Positions 1-10,779 of a DNA stretch of 64,000 bases are shown one piece after another. The stretch spans positions 372,001 through 436,000 of the forward strand of contig JAHNUO010000002.1 in assembly GCA_019787685.1 (NCBI GenBank), written 5' to 3'. The position numbers and the translations under genes are program-made. This DNA comes from Chiua virens (taxonomy: Eukaryota > Basidiomycota > Agaricomycetes > Boletales > Boletaceae). The notes beneath the pieces were generated by a model that saw only the letters and a program-made list of their open reading frames with translations, was not told where the DNA came from and did not search any database. Position 1 is the first letter of the stretch. Every line of letters starts with the position of its first letter.

Positions 1-419
1 CTCTTTTGGCCATATTTCTGGTGTTGTGTCACAGTTGAGGTGTGTGGTCCCTTGGTTTGTTCTGTTTCATTCTCTGACTCACTGCCATGGTGATAGGATT
101 TGGTCTGTCACTGTTTTCTGGGACTGAGCAAACTTGGCCTTGGCAGATTGGACTTGTTGGCTTTTGTATTTGCACTCTTTGTTTGTTGCTATTCAAGGAC
201 AAGAAGATTTTCAAGTAGTTGACATGCTTTGTAGTAAGAAAAAAAATAAGAGAAATGAGGAATTTATTCCATTCAAAATGAGGTTTCTGCATGCTAGAGT
301 ACCTAAGACTAGTCTAAACTGATTGCAACTGACCTGTGCAACTGAGGCTGACTGGTCCTGGTCCTGGTCTTTCCAAAAAAGGGGAAAAAACTGCACCAGA
401 CTGGACCTGTAAACACTAG
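1..419. other. No recognised gene
   Basis: I see no coding similarity or repeat copy in this stretch. By position it should hold the 5' part of the G1 retrotransposon (LTR, leader, first half of gag), but I could align it neither with the G3 gag and leader nor with the LTRs elsewhere in the window. It may be a different sequence joined to a 5'-truncated G1. Confidence 0.4.
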
Positions 420-763
420 TGAGAACCAAGCTCGAACACCTCACACAAGGCACAATGCAAGTTAAAGACTCCAATGTTAAGTTAAGTAGGAAAATCTCTG
501 GCAACAAGCTGCAATAGATCCCACACACGTCATCCACTTACTAGAAACCAACACCTCTAGAAGCATCATTTACCAAATCTTCAAGGATGGTCAACAGCAA
601 GATCCAAATGACCAAATGTACACAAACATAGCACATCAACAGAAATGAGGCAGTACGGAAATCCCTAGCCACAATTCATATGGCAGGCAATTCCATGGAA
701 GCCATAAACCTTGTCCAAGGCAAATGTATGTACATGGGCCAAGAAAGACCCTAACGCCATGGA
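420..763 (+). pseudogene. G1 gag, 5' fragment
   Basis: This stretch aligns by eye with the gag regions of G2 (about 28350-28740, reverse) and G3 (about 46500-46640, reverse): a run ending in a leucine-glutamate-histidine tract, then a segment ending in a Thr-Met-Asp codon run. No long frame survives. It stops exactly at the target duplication of the solo LTR at 764-1310 and resumes at 1316, so it is the upstream half of one interrupted gag. The N-terminal part seen in G3 (start codon at 47097) is not recognised here. Confidence 0.65.
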
Positions 764-1310
764 TGTTACAATCATGTTTCACTCATAATTCATTTCGCCT
801 TCCTACTCATTCTTTACTCTATTATACAAGATACACAATATCTATTACGGCATACATTGCCTCATGCCAAGGCTATACTCAGGATCATATCCTATTGGCC
901 AATCCTTTATGACTCACTATGATTCATTATTAAACATGTCAGTGCTTATCTTATAACATGCTTATACCGCATTGTTACAGCATTGTTTCCTCATGTCTTT
1001 ATCTATGACTTACATACAGGCAGATACCTCATGTTATCTCACCTTATCTACCAATCAGGACACTCATACTTATCTATGTATTCATACTCCGATTGTAGCT
1101 CCGCTTGTACTTTTAGTATATAAGACGTGAATGCAGCACCAAGAGAACTCTAACAAAGTTCACCTTTGGATATTCCCATTGTCTCTCATAGACGGATTTC
1201 CTCTGTAGTTCTCGTCTCACTCGTCAGACTCACTTGCACTTCAACCTTATACTGACCACTACAACCACTCGCAAGTAACTCATAGTCTATGTTTGTTCTA
1301 GGTTGTTACA
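764..1310 (+). repeat. Solo LTR, family A, inside G1 gag
   Basis: A 547-bp LTR starting TGTTACAATC and ending GGTTGTTACA, flanked on both sides by the same 5 bp, ATGGA (759-763 and 1311-1315). It has a TATA-like run near 1118 followed by AACTCTAACAAAGTTC, as in its relatives. Other copies are at 21651-22309 and, inverted and interrupted, at 41705-45369. Because gag of G1 continues on both sides, this is an insertion left by LTR-LTR recombination and not the 5' LTR of G1, although its position just before the zinc knuckle makes it look like one. Confidence 0.88.
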
Positions 1311-1315
1311 ATGGA

Positions 1316-1780
1316 CATATTGTCCACATACCACAAGGACAAAGATGGATGGTTCCATATGTCTGAAGTAAATACATTGGGTCAAAAGAAGACTCATACC
1401 CCCAAGTGCTTCAATTGTGAGGCACAAGGACATTATCCCAAGGACTGTCCTAAGCCCAAGAATCAATGCAGAGAATGCCGCTTCTATGGTGGTGGACATA
1501 AGAAGGACTGTTCCAAATCTAGGACAGTCCAATCAACTAACAAAGAAGAGAAGAAGCAAGCATCTTCTACTTCCATCTCTTCACCATCAGTACTGGCTAA
1601 AGATCCCTTCACCGCCATTCATGGGATGGACCCCAAACAAGTGCAGGCATATTATTATGACAAGTACGAAACAGAAAAGAAGGGAAAGGCAAAGCGAACT
1701 GAGTAAACTGGGATCTCACGTTCACCAACCCCTTCCAAAATATTATGAAAACTCTATCTTTTAGGTTTCAACTTCTCATA
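1316..1780 (+). pseudogene. G1 gag, nucleocapsid part
   Basis: Encodes a CCHC zinc knuckle, CFNCEAQGHYPKDC, followed by a second Cys/His cluster (CRECRFYGGGHKKDC) and a basic Lys-rich tail ending in a stop near 1704. In the family this part of Gag binds the element RNA during particle assembly. The same two clusters are found in G2 near 28165-28262. The first is a classic C-X2-C-X4-H-X4-C knuckle; the second is a variant with wider spacing. Confidence 0.9.
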
Positions 1781-1892
1781 CTTCACCAATAAATGTCCCA
1801 AGCAAGACAAAAAAAGGCCAAACTCACCAAAAACAGCAGATAACGAAAGTGTTGACAGCATCTCTGCAGAGCACAGCAGATACAATAGTTCT

Positions 1893-2340
1893 GTGCTTAA
1901 TTCTGTCACAAAACAAATACCCAATGGGTCTTTCATTAGATCTACATCTATGACAAAAGAAATTTCTTTGCCAATATTGGTATCCCCAGTAAACCAAATC
2001 AGTTGTGTCAGAGCAAAAGCACTTCTAGACAGTGAAACCAAACCAATCTTCATACACAAAGATTACATTGCAAAACACAAACTCCCACGTCATGTGCTAC
2101 CACACCCTATACAAGTCTTTAATGTGGACAGAACCAAGAACCAATCAGGTTCTATCACTTACACAACTTAGATCCTGATCGATTACAAAGGCCACAGGGA
2201 AATCATGGATGCCAAAATTACCAACCTTGGAAAGAATGATCTTATCCTCGGATTCACATGGTTAAAGCACCACAATCCCCATATAGACTGGACAACATGC
2301 ACAGTCACAATGTGGAGATGTCCGAAGGAGTGTCACTCCC
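1893..2340 (+). pseudogene. G1 aspartic protease (retropepsin)
   Basis: Retropepsin domain that would cleave the Gag-Pol polyprotein. The active-site region reads ALLDSETKP where G2 and G3 have ALLDSGAN, so the catalytic Asp stays but the Gly of the Asp-Ser-Gly triad is replaced by Glu. The C-terminal block GKNDLILGFTWLKHHNP is well preserved. The frame is interrupted by a stop near 2169. Inactive by inspection. Confidence 0.85.
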
Positions 2341-2399
2341 AGGATGAAGACAATTTCTTGGATTCTATAATTGCAAAAGAAATCTCATATGCAAACTCT

Positions 2400-3471
2400 A
2401 TTGTGGAATCCCATATTTTTTTTGCTCACATGGAAACTCCACCACCTCCTCCTAAGGAACATACTCTTGAAGAGATGGTTCCTGGAGAATTTATGAAATA
2501 TGCTACGGTTTTCAGAAGAACTGAATCAGAAAGAATTCCAGTGTGCAAATTATGGGATCACGTAATAGATCTCAAAGACATGTTCATACCTAAAAAGGGT
2601 CGCCTTATTCCTCTCTCTATTACCAAACAAGAGGAAGTGTTAGCATTCATTGACTACCAACTCAAGAAAGATTACATCAGACCCTCTAAGTCCAAACAAA
2701 CATCCCTGGTATTCTTTGTCCCTAAAAAGGATGGCAAGAAGCACATGGTTCAGGACTACCTGATACCTAAATGAACATACATGCAAAAACAATTACTCTC
2801 TTCCCCTTATCTTCCAACTTGTGGATAAGCTAAAATTGGCTAAACTCTGTATGAAAATGGACTTACAGTGGGGATATAACAACATACACATCAAAGAAGG
2901 CAATGAATGGAAGGCAGCTTTCATCTGTCACCACTGGTCATTCGAACCCATCATCATGTACTTTGGATTATGCAATTCCCCTGCCACTTCCCAAACTATG
3001 ATGAACGAAATCTGTGCTGATATAAATGGTGTCATAGTCATATACATTGACAATCTTATGATCTTTACCAACACCAACAATTATGAAACACATGACAAAA
3101 TCATTCTTGAGGTTCTCAAATGCCTCAAAGAAAATGACCTATACATAAAACCTGAAAAACGTCATTTCCACATCAAAGAAGTTGACTTCCTCAGAATGAT
3201 CATGGGAACTGATGGGATTAACATGGATAACAAAAAAACCTCTGCAATTGCCAAATGGCCTGTCCCCTCATCAGTTAAACATGGTTGCAGTTTTCTCAGT
3301 CTCACCAACTTCTATCACAGATTCATCAAAGATTATGGCAAAATTGCATGTTCCCTACATGATTTAACTAAAAAAGATCGGAAATTCAAATGGACCTTTG
3401 CTTGTGATGAAGCGTTGCACATGCTTAAAATGGCATTTACAACAGCCCCTATCCTCACTTATCTGGATTAG
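2400..3471 (+). pseudogene. G1 reverse transcriptase
   Basis: RNA-dependent DNA polymerase domain. The N-terminal fingers region with a PKKDGKKHMVQDY block (near 2720-2762) is followed by a stop and the palm domain from about 2821. The catalytic box reads YIDN instead of YIDD near 3046, so the second catalytic Asp is lost. The connection region with ITAP-like text (TTAPILTYLD) runs to 3471, where a stop interrupts the passage to RNase H. G2 has YIND and G3 has lost the box altogether, so each copy has its own lesion. Confidence 0.9.
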
Positions 3472-3890
3472 AACTCAAAATATCACTTGGAATGCGATTC
3501 ATCAGATTTTCCCACAGGAACAGTCTTTTCTCTTGAGAAAGACAGTGTATGGCACCCTGTTGCTTATAACAGCCACTCTATGACCCCAGAAAAACAGAAC
3601 TACTTAATTGCTGACAAAGAAATGCTCTCAGTTATCCACTCTCTTGAACTATGGTGCCATTATCTAGAAGGAGCCAAATATGAATTTGAAATATGAAACA
3701 ATCACCAAAACCTTACGTGGTTTATGACTCACCAAGATCTTAACTGAAGGCAAGCGAGATGGGTACAATACCTGTCATGTTTCAACTTCACTTAGCACCA
3801 CAAGGCAGGTACTACCATGGGAAAAGCAGACACTCTGAGCAGGAGAGAGGACTACATAACTGGTATTGAAATGATAACAAGGAAATACTC
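3472..3890 (+). pseudogene. G1 RNase H
   Basis: RNase H domain that would degrade the RNA strand of the RNA-DNA hybrid. Visible blocks are ECDSSDFPTGTVFSLEKDS at the N-terminus, HPVAYNSHSMTPEKQNY and DKEMLSVIHSLELWCHYLEG. The metal-binding Asp in ECDSSD and the Glu in KEML are present. The frame ends at a stop near 3694; the rest, matching the H-X-N tether and the linker to integrase, continues in other frames with several stops. Confidence 0.85.
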
Positions 3891-3893
3891 CTC

Positions 3894-5075
3894 ATGGACC
3901 CTGAAAAGATCAGATCAGCCATCACTCTCCTATACAATGGAGATGAATTTCTCTTGATTATTCAACATGAAACCATGAAACATCTTCTATCTGTTGGTTA
4001 TTCAGTTGAGGATGCCTTCCTTAGAAAGGGGGGTAAGATCTTCATTCCAGATACATTAAGAACCAAAACTATTATGACATTTCATGACACACTGGAAGCT
4101 GGACACCCTGGTTACGACAAAACTCTCAAATTACTCTCACAAGACTACATATCGCCTCAAATGAAGGAAAACATAGAAACATATGTATCTCATTGTGAGA
4201 GATGCACTCGGTTCAAGGGATCTAATCAGAAAACTGCAGGTCTCCTGAAATCCTTAGAAACCCCTATGTACCATGGGAAGACATCTTAGCAGATTTCATC
4301 ACCAATCTTCCACTTTCACACTCCTATGGTTCCATTCTCACAGTTGTGGATCACTTCTCCAAAGAAGTTGAGTTCATTTCTTGCCAAAAAACGTGTTCAT
4401 CTATGGATCTTGCTAAATTATATCTCTCACACATCTGGAAGCATCACAGCCTCCCTAACTCCATCATATCAGATAGAGGACTGCAATTTGCTTCACAACT
4501 TATGAAGAATTGAAAATTACACCCAAATTAAGCACTGCTTATCACCCGCAAACTGACAGACAATCAGAGCAAATGAATTGGGAAGTTCAACAATATTTTT
4601 GCATGTTCTGTGCAGAGAAGGACAGTACCTGGTCCAACTGGCTCCCCTTAGCCCAGTTCTCATACAACAGCAAGAAAAATATCATCACTAAGCATTCCCT
4701 TTCGAAATCACATGCTCTTACATCCCTAGGATGGGAATTATGCCTCATGACATGAAAAACCTGGTTGCTCAGAACTTCATCACAGATTTCTCCAAAATAC
4801 TAGAGCAAACCAAGTCTAATATAGACAAAGCTGTGGAACGCATGAAACAACAAGCAGATAAATTGAGATCAGAATCTCCTTTCTATACCATCAGAGATAA
4901 AGTCTGGCTCTCAACCACTAATCTAAAAATAAAACAACACCCCAAATTCATGGACAAGTGGATTGGACCCTATGACATAATTTCCATGCACTGGTCCAAA
5001 TGCTCTAAAGCTTCGACTTCCATGCTCTATATGAATCCATTCAGTCATAAACATTTCTCAGGTCAAACCATATAA
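3894..5075 (+). pseudogene. G1 integrase
   Basis: Integrase with an N-terminal HHCC zinc domain (HDTLEAGHPGYDKT then HCERCTRFKG), a DDE core and the C-terminal GPY/F module (WIGPYDII). In the core both Asp residues are readable (ADFITNLP; SDRGLQF) and the Glu lies in RQSEQMNWEVQQ, but they fall in different frames separated by at least two frameshifts (near 4270 and 4512). It inserted the cDNA copy in its ancestor. G3 keeps this core as one open frame. Confidence 0.88.
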
Positions 5076-5450
5076 AGAACATCTACCCAATCAGCTGGTC
5101 TACAAACCATGCCCTATTGTTATCAGAGATGACCTGAGAAGAAGAATATGAAGCGGATTACATCATTGACTCACGCATGAAGGGTCGCTGCTTGGAATAT
5201 CTCATCCACTGGAAAGGTTATGAAGAAGACAAAAGAATGTGGGAACCACTAAAGAACCTCACAAATGCTCAGGAATTAATCGCCAACTTCCATGAAGTGC
5301 ACCCTGAAGCCCCACACCATCTAAAAGTGACCTTTATGGAATTCAATTCCATGTTCCAAACCTATGAGAATCAAACCCAATCCATAGCTAAGAATAGTCT
5401 CCATCATCTCAATTATGAATCATTAGATCATCCAGAGTCTAATTATCAGA
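5076..5450 (+). pseudogene. G1 chromodomain
   Basis: C-terminal chromodomain of about 50 residues with YIIDSRMKGRCLEYLIHWKG and WEPLKNLTNA blocks, preceded by an acidic stretch. Such domains direct chromovirus integrase to marked chromatin, usually H3K9-methylated. A one-base shift near 5135 separates it from the integrase tail. The aromatic positions Tyr, Trp and Trp of the cage are readable. Confidence 0.9.
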
Positions 5451-5535
5451 CAGGGGGTAGTGTTATAATCTCGATGTTTCATCCCTCTATGGATATTACC
5501 TTTAATCTTTTCTAACAAATATCTCATGCCTCATG
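5451..5535 (+). repeat. G1 polypurine tract and truncated 3' LTR (family B)
   Basis: The purine run AGGGGGTAG (5452-5460) directly precedes TGTTATAATC at 5461, the normal layout of a polypurine tract and 3' LTR. The LTR follows family B (24618-25057, 37143-37576 inverted) for about 75 bp, to the CTCATG near 5530, and is then cut by unrelated sequence. Confidence 0.75.
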
Positions 5536-5561
5536 TGAAAGATCCAGGGCTATTCAATGAT

Positions 5562-8500
5562 GTTGAAGATGTCAGTGGTACCAACACAGAGTTCCATGGC
5601 CCACAGGATGAATACTATCACCATTATCACTCCGAGCTCACAGGTAAGTTTTTTTTTCCTTCTGGCCAATGGTTGTGTTGAATTCCTTCAGCTCTACTGT
5701 GCAATGAGCACAGCAATCCCCTACCTCCAGGTACTTCACCTCTTGCCCAAGTCAATGATCAAGATGATTGGTTCCCTTTAGCCAGCTAGCTCCAGTTCAA
5801 AGTGGCCGAATTCCTTTACACCAAGTATCATATGTCAGCCAGCAAGATCAACACCCTTCTAGACCTCTGGGTGGCTTCATTATATCCCCACAGTGCAGAG
5901 CCACCATTCCAAAGTCATCACCATCTACACAAGGTCATTGATACCACAGTTGTTGGAGATGTAAAATGGCAATGTTTTTCTATGTACTATAGCAGTGAGG
6001 TCCCTAATGTTGATCAGGCTCCTGATTAGAAGTGCAAGAAGTATGACATATGGTTCCATGATCCTCAGCATGTTGTTCATAAAATTCTCAGTAATCCAAG
6101 CTTTGCAAACAACATTGATTTATGCTCTTTTGAGGAGTATTATGTCGGGTGACTGGGCATGGGAGCAAGCAGTGCATTCCTGTTTGTTTCTCATTCTGAG
6201 TTCACTGATAGGTTATATGTAGAATATAATTGTTATGGAAGATGAGATCACCATTGGCAGCACGTTTATGCCAATTATTCTAGATAGTGATAAGACCACA
6301 GTCTCTGTCGCTACTGGCAACAATGAGTATTACCCACTATATCTATCAGTTGGTAATGTATAGAACAATGTCCGTCGTGCCCACCATGATGTAGTTGTAC
6401 TCATTGGCTTAGCAATACCAAAAAGTATGTCATTTTTGTTTTCATTTCATTCATTCTTCCCATCCGGTGTTACTAATAACTCAATTCTTCTAGCCACAAA
6501 CAAGCACTCCTCTGATGCAGATTTTCAGTTATTCCACAGGAAACTGTTTCATAATAGCCTGTCTTTCATCCTCCAACCCCTCAAGATAGCCATGGAGACC
6601 CCTGAAATCATGAAATATGGGGATGGACACTGATTATGAAGAACAAGTTCTCCTTGTGTATATTGTGTGTGGCTGGTGTGCAAGGTTTGTCACATGTCTA
6701 TTGCAATAATCGTTATTTCACAGGATTCACAGATGTCATGCTTCAAAGGGCAATCTGGATGAAGATGCCTTTGATTGTACTCATGAATTCAACCAGGCAC
6801 TCTTTGAAGATGGTGACATAGATGAAATGTGGACTGATTTTGGTGTTGTTGGGGAACTAGTGGTCATTTTCTTTACTTGCTTTGGAGAGCAACTACTCAT
6901 GTTCTTCCCCTTCAGCTGTTTACAAACGACTTTCCACAGGTTGACATCCATCCATCCATCACCCCCAATATTCCTCATCAACTTATCAAAGGCTGCTTCA
7001 AGGATCACTTGGTTAATTGGATTTGTGCACATGTCTCCGCTAATTACATGAAAAGAGAAGCCAATCAGATTATGGATGAGATTGATCGCCAGTTAGTGAG
7101 ATTATTCAATGGCAATTATCACACTAACTTTGTCTCTCTCCCTCACAAGCATTGCAGCAGTTGCACCATTTACTGGGCTGCAACATTTCCCTCAAGGCTG
7201 GCATTTTAAACAATGGACTGGGGATGACTTGAAAGCATTAATGAAGGTAATTGTTTCATTCCCTGACTTACATCTATCAAATATCTACTAGGTTTATATT
7301 GCAGCCATTGAAGGCTTTGTACCCATGGAAATTGTGTGGATGCTCCATGTGCTGCTAGAGTTCTGCTACTTGGTTCATCAACACCTCATATTCACAAAGG
7401 TGCTTCAGGAGATTGAGAATGCACTATCTCAATTTTACCAATATCAAGATATTTTCATGTCTGGTGACAATCTGGTTGTCAGGACATTCTCACTACCATG
7501 ACAACATGCTGCGAAACACTACCCTTCACTCATCTGCCTGTTTGGTGCACCAAATGGACTATGCTTGTCCATCATGGAATGCAAACACATCAAGGCCATA
7601 AAAGAGCCCTGGTGATGTTCAAGCAAATTTCAAGTGCTTGGTCAAATGCTATGAACAAAGCAGCATCTCAACAAGCTTGCTGCTGCTTGCATGGATTTCA
7701 AAAATCGGAGGATGTTGAAAAATAATTGTCTCTCATCCACAGTTGATATATTCAGTATGATTCAGTATGAATTATTTCTGTAGCTTGAATGGTGGCTGCT
7801 GAGTCTGACTCAGATGACACACACAATGATGGAGACTTCAACATATCTTGGGAGGCTGCAAGCATTCTTGGTGATAATGAAATTCCCATGCCAGACCCAG
7901 TGGGCATGCCATGTAAGTTAGTTTGAATTTAACATTCTTACCTTTGCTCAGATAGTATTCTAGAACACTGCTGCTCATGCACCTTATCTGCATTGACAGT
8001 TGAAATAGGGGTTCCCAATTTGGTTGACCTGACACAGCATTTCCTGTTTGCTGAGTACAACCCCAAGAATGCCCATGATCCCACAGAAGTCCATCTCTCA
8101 GAGTGTCCATGTCATGATGGGCACATAAACATGTACAACTCAGCATGTGCCCACTTTTTTTCACCTAGTGATTTGAGCAGCATTGGAGGGATGCAAAAGG
8201 AGTTCATTTGATCCATACCAGTCTGGAGGAAGGAAGGAGGCTGAAGAGATTGTGTCTTTGTTACCATGAACACAGATGATCCAGAGGTGATGGACATGTG
8301 AGCATTTGACATCATGCATGTTTTTGCATTCTTTGCCTTCACTTGCCGAGATGGGAGACATTTTTCTTGCACTGTAATTCAATGGTTTGACAAAATCAGT
8401 GAATTTCTAGATGAAGATACTGGGATGTGGATGGTCTGTCCTGCCCACCTCCCAAACTGGTCACCTTACCATGCCGTGATACACCTGGACTCCATCTACC

Positions 8501-8627
8501 ACATTGCCCATCTGATACCTGTGTATGGGTTGAACCACATCTCCTGCAACATCAAGCCCCACAACTGTTACAATGCATTTCATATGTTCTATGTAAACAA
8601 ATATGTGGATCATGATATCATGCCTTT
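5562..8627 (+). pseudogene. Plavaka-type DNA transposase, degenerate
   Basis: Multi-exon coding region read across frames that I recognise as a Plavaka transposase, a CACTA-related DDE family common in basidiomycetes. Blocks in order: AEFLYTKYHMSASKINTLLD (about 5802-5862), VVGDVKWQCFSMYY (about 5950), DKTTVSVATGNNEYYPLYLS (about 6292), FHNSLSFILQPLKIAMETPE (about 6548), PHQLIKGCFKDHLVNWI (about 6973), FKQWTGDDLKALMK (about 7204), and a C-terminal part from 8040 with DEDTGMWMVCPAHL and FYVNKYVDHDI, the region often annotated as DUF6830. Introns with GTAAGT are visible near 5644 and 7913. Many stops and frameshifts break it. I found no terminal repeats, so element ends are unknown. Confidence 0.8.
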
Positions 8628-8734
8628 GAGATCACATGCTAGTGAGTTGTCAGTACCTCTTGCACATTCCTACTCACATTTTTTGTGCTCTTTAGATGCA
8701 CCTCACAACTTCCATCATCCTTGAGCACATGTCC

Positions 8735-9900
8735 AATGCCACCTGCACTCCCCTTCACCACCTTGCCTGTGCACACATAAACACTCACATCATAGTACAG
8801 AAACATGGCATGATATAACAAGGCAATAGCGTAGTGCTTGTGTCCACATGCCCTTATCATGATCCTCAATTTCATCCACCTCTTGTACACATTCAACTTG
8901 AAAACATGATCAAAGTTGATGGAAGGATTGAATGTGAGGAAAGCAGGAGGAATCACATAAGTTTTCATTGTATCTATCTTTCACTTCATGTCTTATGTCA
9001 TGCCCATTACTACATGATATCATGTTCGCAACCATCTCACAGGATGCCACTGTAACCTACACATACACATGGCACCTCACCTCCCTTCTCATTCCCCCTC
9101 CAAGTCCACCTGTTGTGTGTCATCCACATGCATCCTAACCAAAAATGCCATCAAAGTTGATGGAACTTGTCACGGAAGGATCAAACATGAGGGAAAGCAG
9201 TTGGAATTGCATCAGTTCCCTCCATCTATCCTTCACCCCATGTCTCATGTCAGGCCCATCATTGTATATTGTGTTCTTGACCAATCTCACAGGACACCAC
9301 CCTACATCAAGTTGACCTACATGCATGTGTGTGCATGGCATATGCCCCACCCCCTTCTCATCTCCCCCTTCAAGTCGACCTGTTTTGTATCACCCACATA
9401 TGTCCTAATTAATCATTCCATCGACATCAATGGAATAATCAAATGTAATGGAAACATAATGGAAAATGAGTGGAATAGTGAGTTCTCTTTTATCTATCCT
9501 TCACCTCATGTCTCACATCAACCCACTATTGCATATTATGTTCTCGACCAATCTCACTGGGCACCGCTGTGCCACATGTGTGTATGTGCATTGCACATGC
9601 CCCACCCCCTTCTTAACTCCCTCCTCTGGGTCCACTCACACCTGTTTTGCATGACCCACTGAAACAAGCTGAATATGATGAGGCATGTAGAAGGGGTGAT
9701 AACGACCATAGTAGTCATAAGAGACTCTTTAACTTCTGCATGTATGCAGCATATGCCCATGCCTCCCCCTTTTACCTGTTTTGCATCAATGGAAAAAGTC
9801 ATCAACATCAATGGAATGCATCATAGAAGGATTGAACATGATGGAAAGTGGGTGAAATTGTGTAAGTTTCCTGTGTTTTTCTCCTTTGCCTCATGTCTCA
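8735..9900 (+). repeat. Degenerate tandem repeat, about 240-380 bp spacing, four units
   Basis: Four diverged units share CATCAAAGTTGATGGAA-like text followed by GGAAAGNNGNTGGAATT-like text and then a CTTCACCTCATGTCTCATG block; the first block starts near 8906, 9148, 9419 and 9796. Units also share a CACATGCCCCACCCCCTTCT-like stretch. The larger last spacing is due to an insert near 9660-9760 that includes about 35 bp also found at 31606 (CTGAAACAAGCTGAATATG). Short ORFs across the units are by-products. Confidence 0.7.
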
Positions 9901-10779
9901 TGGCCATCACTGCATATCATGTTCTGTCTAGGATGCCTCCCACCTGCCTTGCGTGCACCCACATACATCCTGCATTCATAGGAGACTACTACTCTACCAC
10001 ATTCCCAGGTATGCTTCTTGCCTCACCTCACTGTCTCAATAGAAGCCCATTTGTGTATGGATCAACACAGTCACATGGACACCCTCTCACATCCTCTTAA
10101 GGCGAGATGTGCATCATACCTTATCATTCCTGTTATTGCCCTCCTTCCCCCCCTCCCATCAAGCCTCTTGTCATGATTTCAATTATGATTTCCACAGCTT
10201 TCCTTTTGTACAGTACGCTCAGTCCCAATGCCCTTGTGTTACATTATAAAGGAGGTGACCTTGAGGTGCCTATCCCAAAGGGTATATGCCTTAAAGAGAG
10301 AGTCAACTGTTTTATTTCAAATACAATACCACATTACAAAGTTTAAGCAAAAATATTTGTCATCTTATTCTTAATATGTTATAACTTAGGTGAGCATGTG
10401 AACTGGTGTGCCAAATCCACCAAATGAATCATATTGGGAACAAATGAGTTGACCTTATTGACAAGTGTGAAACATCACTGAAAATATTGGCACCAAACTG
10501 AATAATATATATTATAACAGCACCAGTTTGGCTGTTTGGAAAGGCTCAAACACTTATGAGAGTAGCCATAGCATTTCAATTCACTGGTACATTGAATAAA
10601 CCTAACATCACACTTGTTACAAAACAAACAACAATGTGTGAGAACAATGTTGAAGACTTAGTCTCACCATTCACTTGAAGTGTGTGCTCACAGCTGTGCT
10701 ATAAATTTGCACCTTATAATATGGATATGGTGCAGGAACCCTTGAAGCAGGTTCTCCATAATCTCACTGACTCCATGAG
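9901..10779. other. No recognised gene
   Basis: No recognisable protein family, RNA gene or repeat copy was seen between the tandem units and the first FunK1 copy. There is a homopyrimidine run near 10140-10160 and several short ORFs with no recognisable motif. Some of 10680-10779 may belong to the upstream region of the kinase gene. Confidence 0.4.

Larger units (their letters stand above)
420..5535 (+). mobile_element. G1: decayed Ty3/gypsy chromovirus (Tf1/sushi-like)
   Basis: Degenerate LTR retrotransposon with the order gag, protease, reverse transcriptase, RNase H, integrase, chromodomain, then the start of a 3' LTR. The C-terminal chromodomain places it among chromoviruses. Frames are broken by many stops and frameshifts, so it cannot move by itself. 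It lacks a recognisable 5' LTR, and its 3' LTR is cut after about 75 bp where a Plavaka transposase region begins. A solo LTR from a related family sits inside its gag. Two more elements of the same family (G2 and G3, minus strand) lie in the window and were used to define its parts. Confidence 0.9.

Noticed and set aside
764..5535. Calling 764-1310 and 5461-5535 the LTR pair of G1
   Set aside because: They belong to different LTR families, 764-1310 has its own ATGGA duplication, and gag continues to its left.
8900..9850. CRISPR-like array
   Set aside because: Units are long, diverged and without unique spacers, and the window is eukaryotic.
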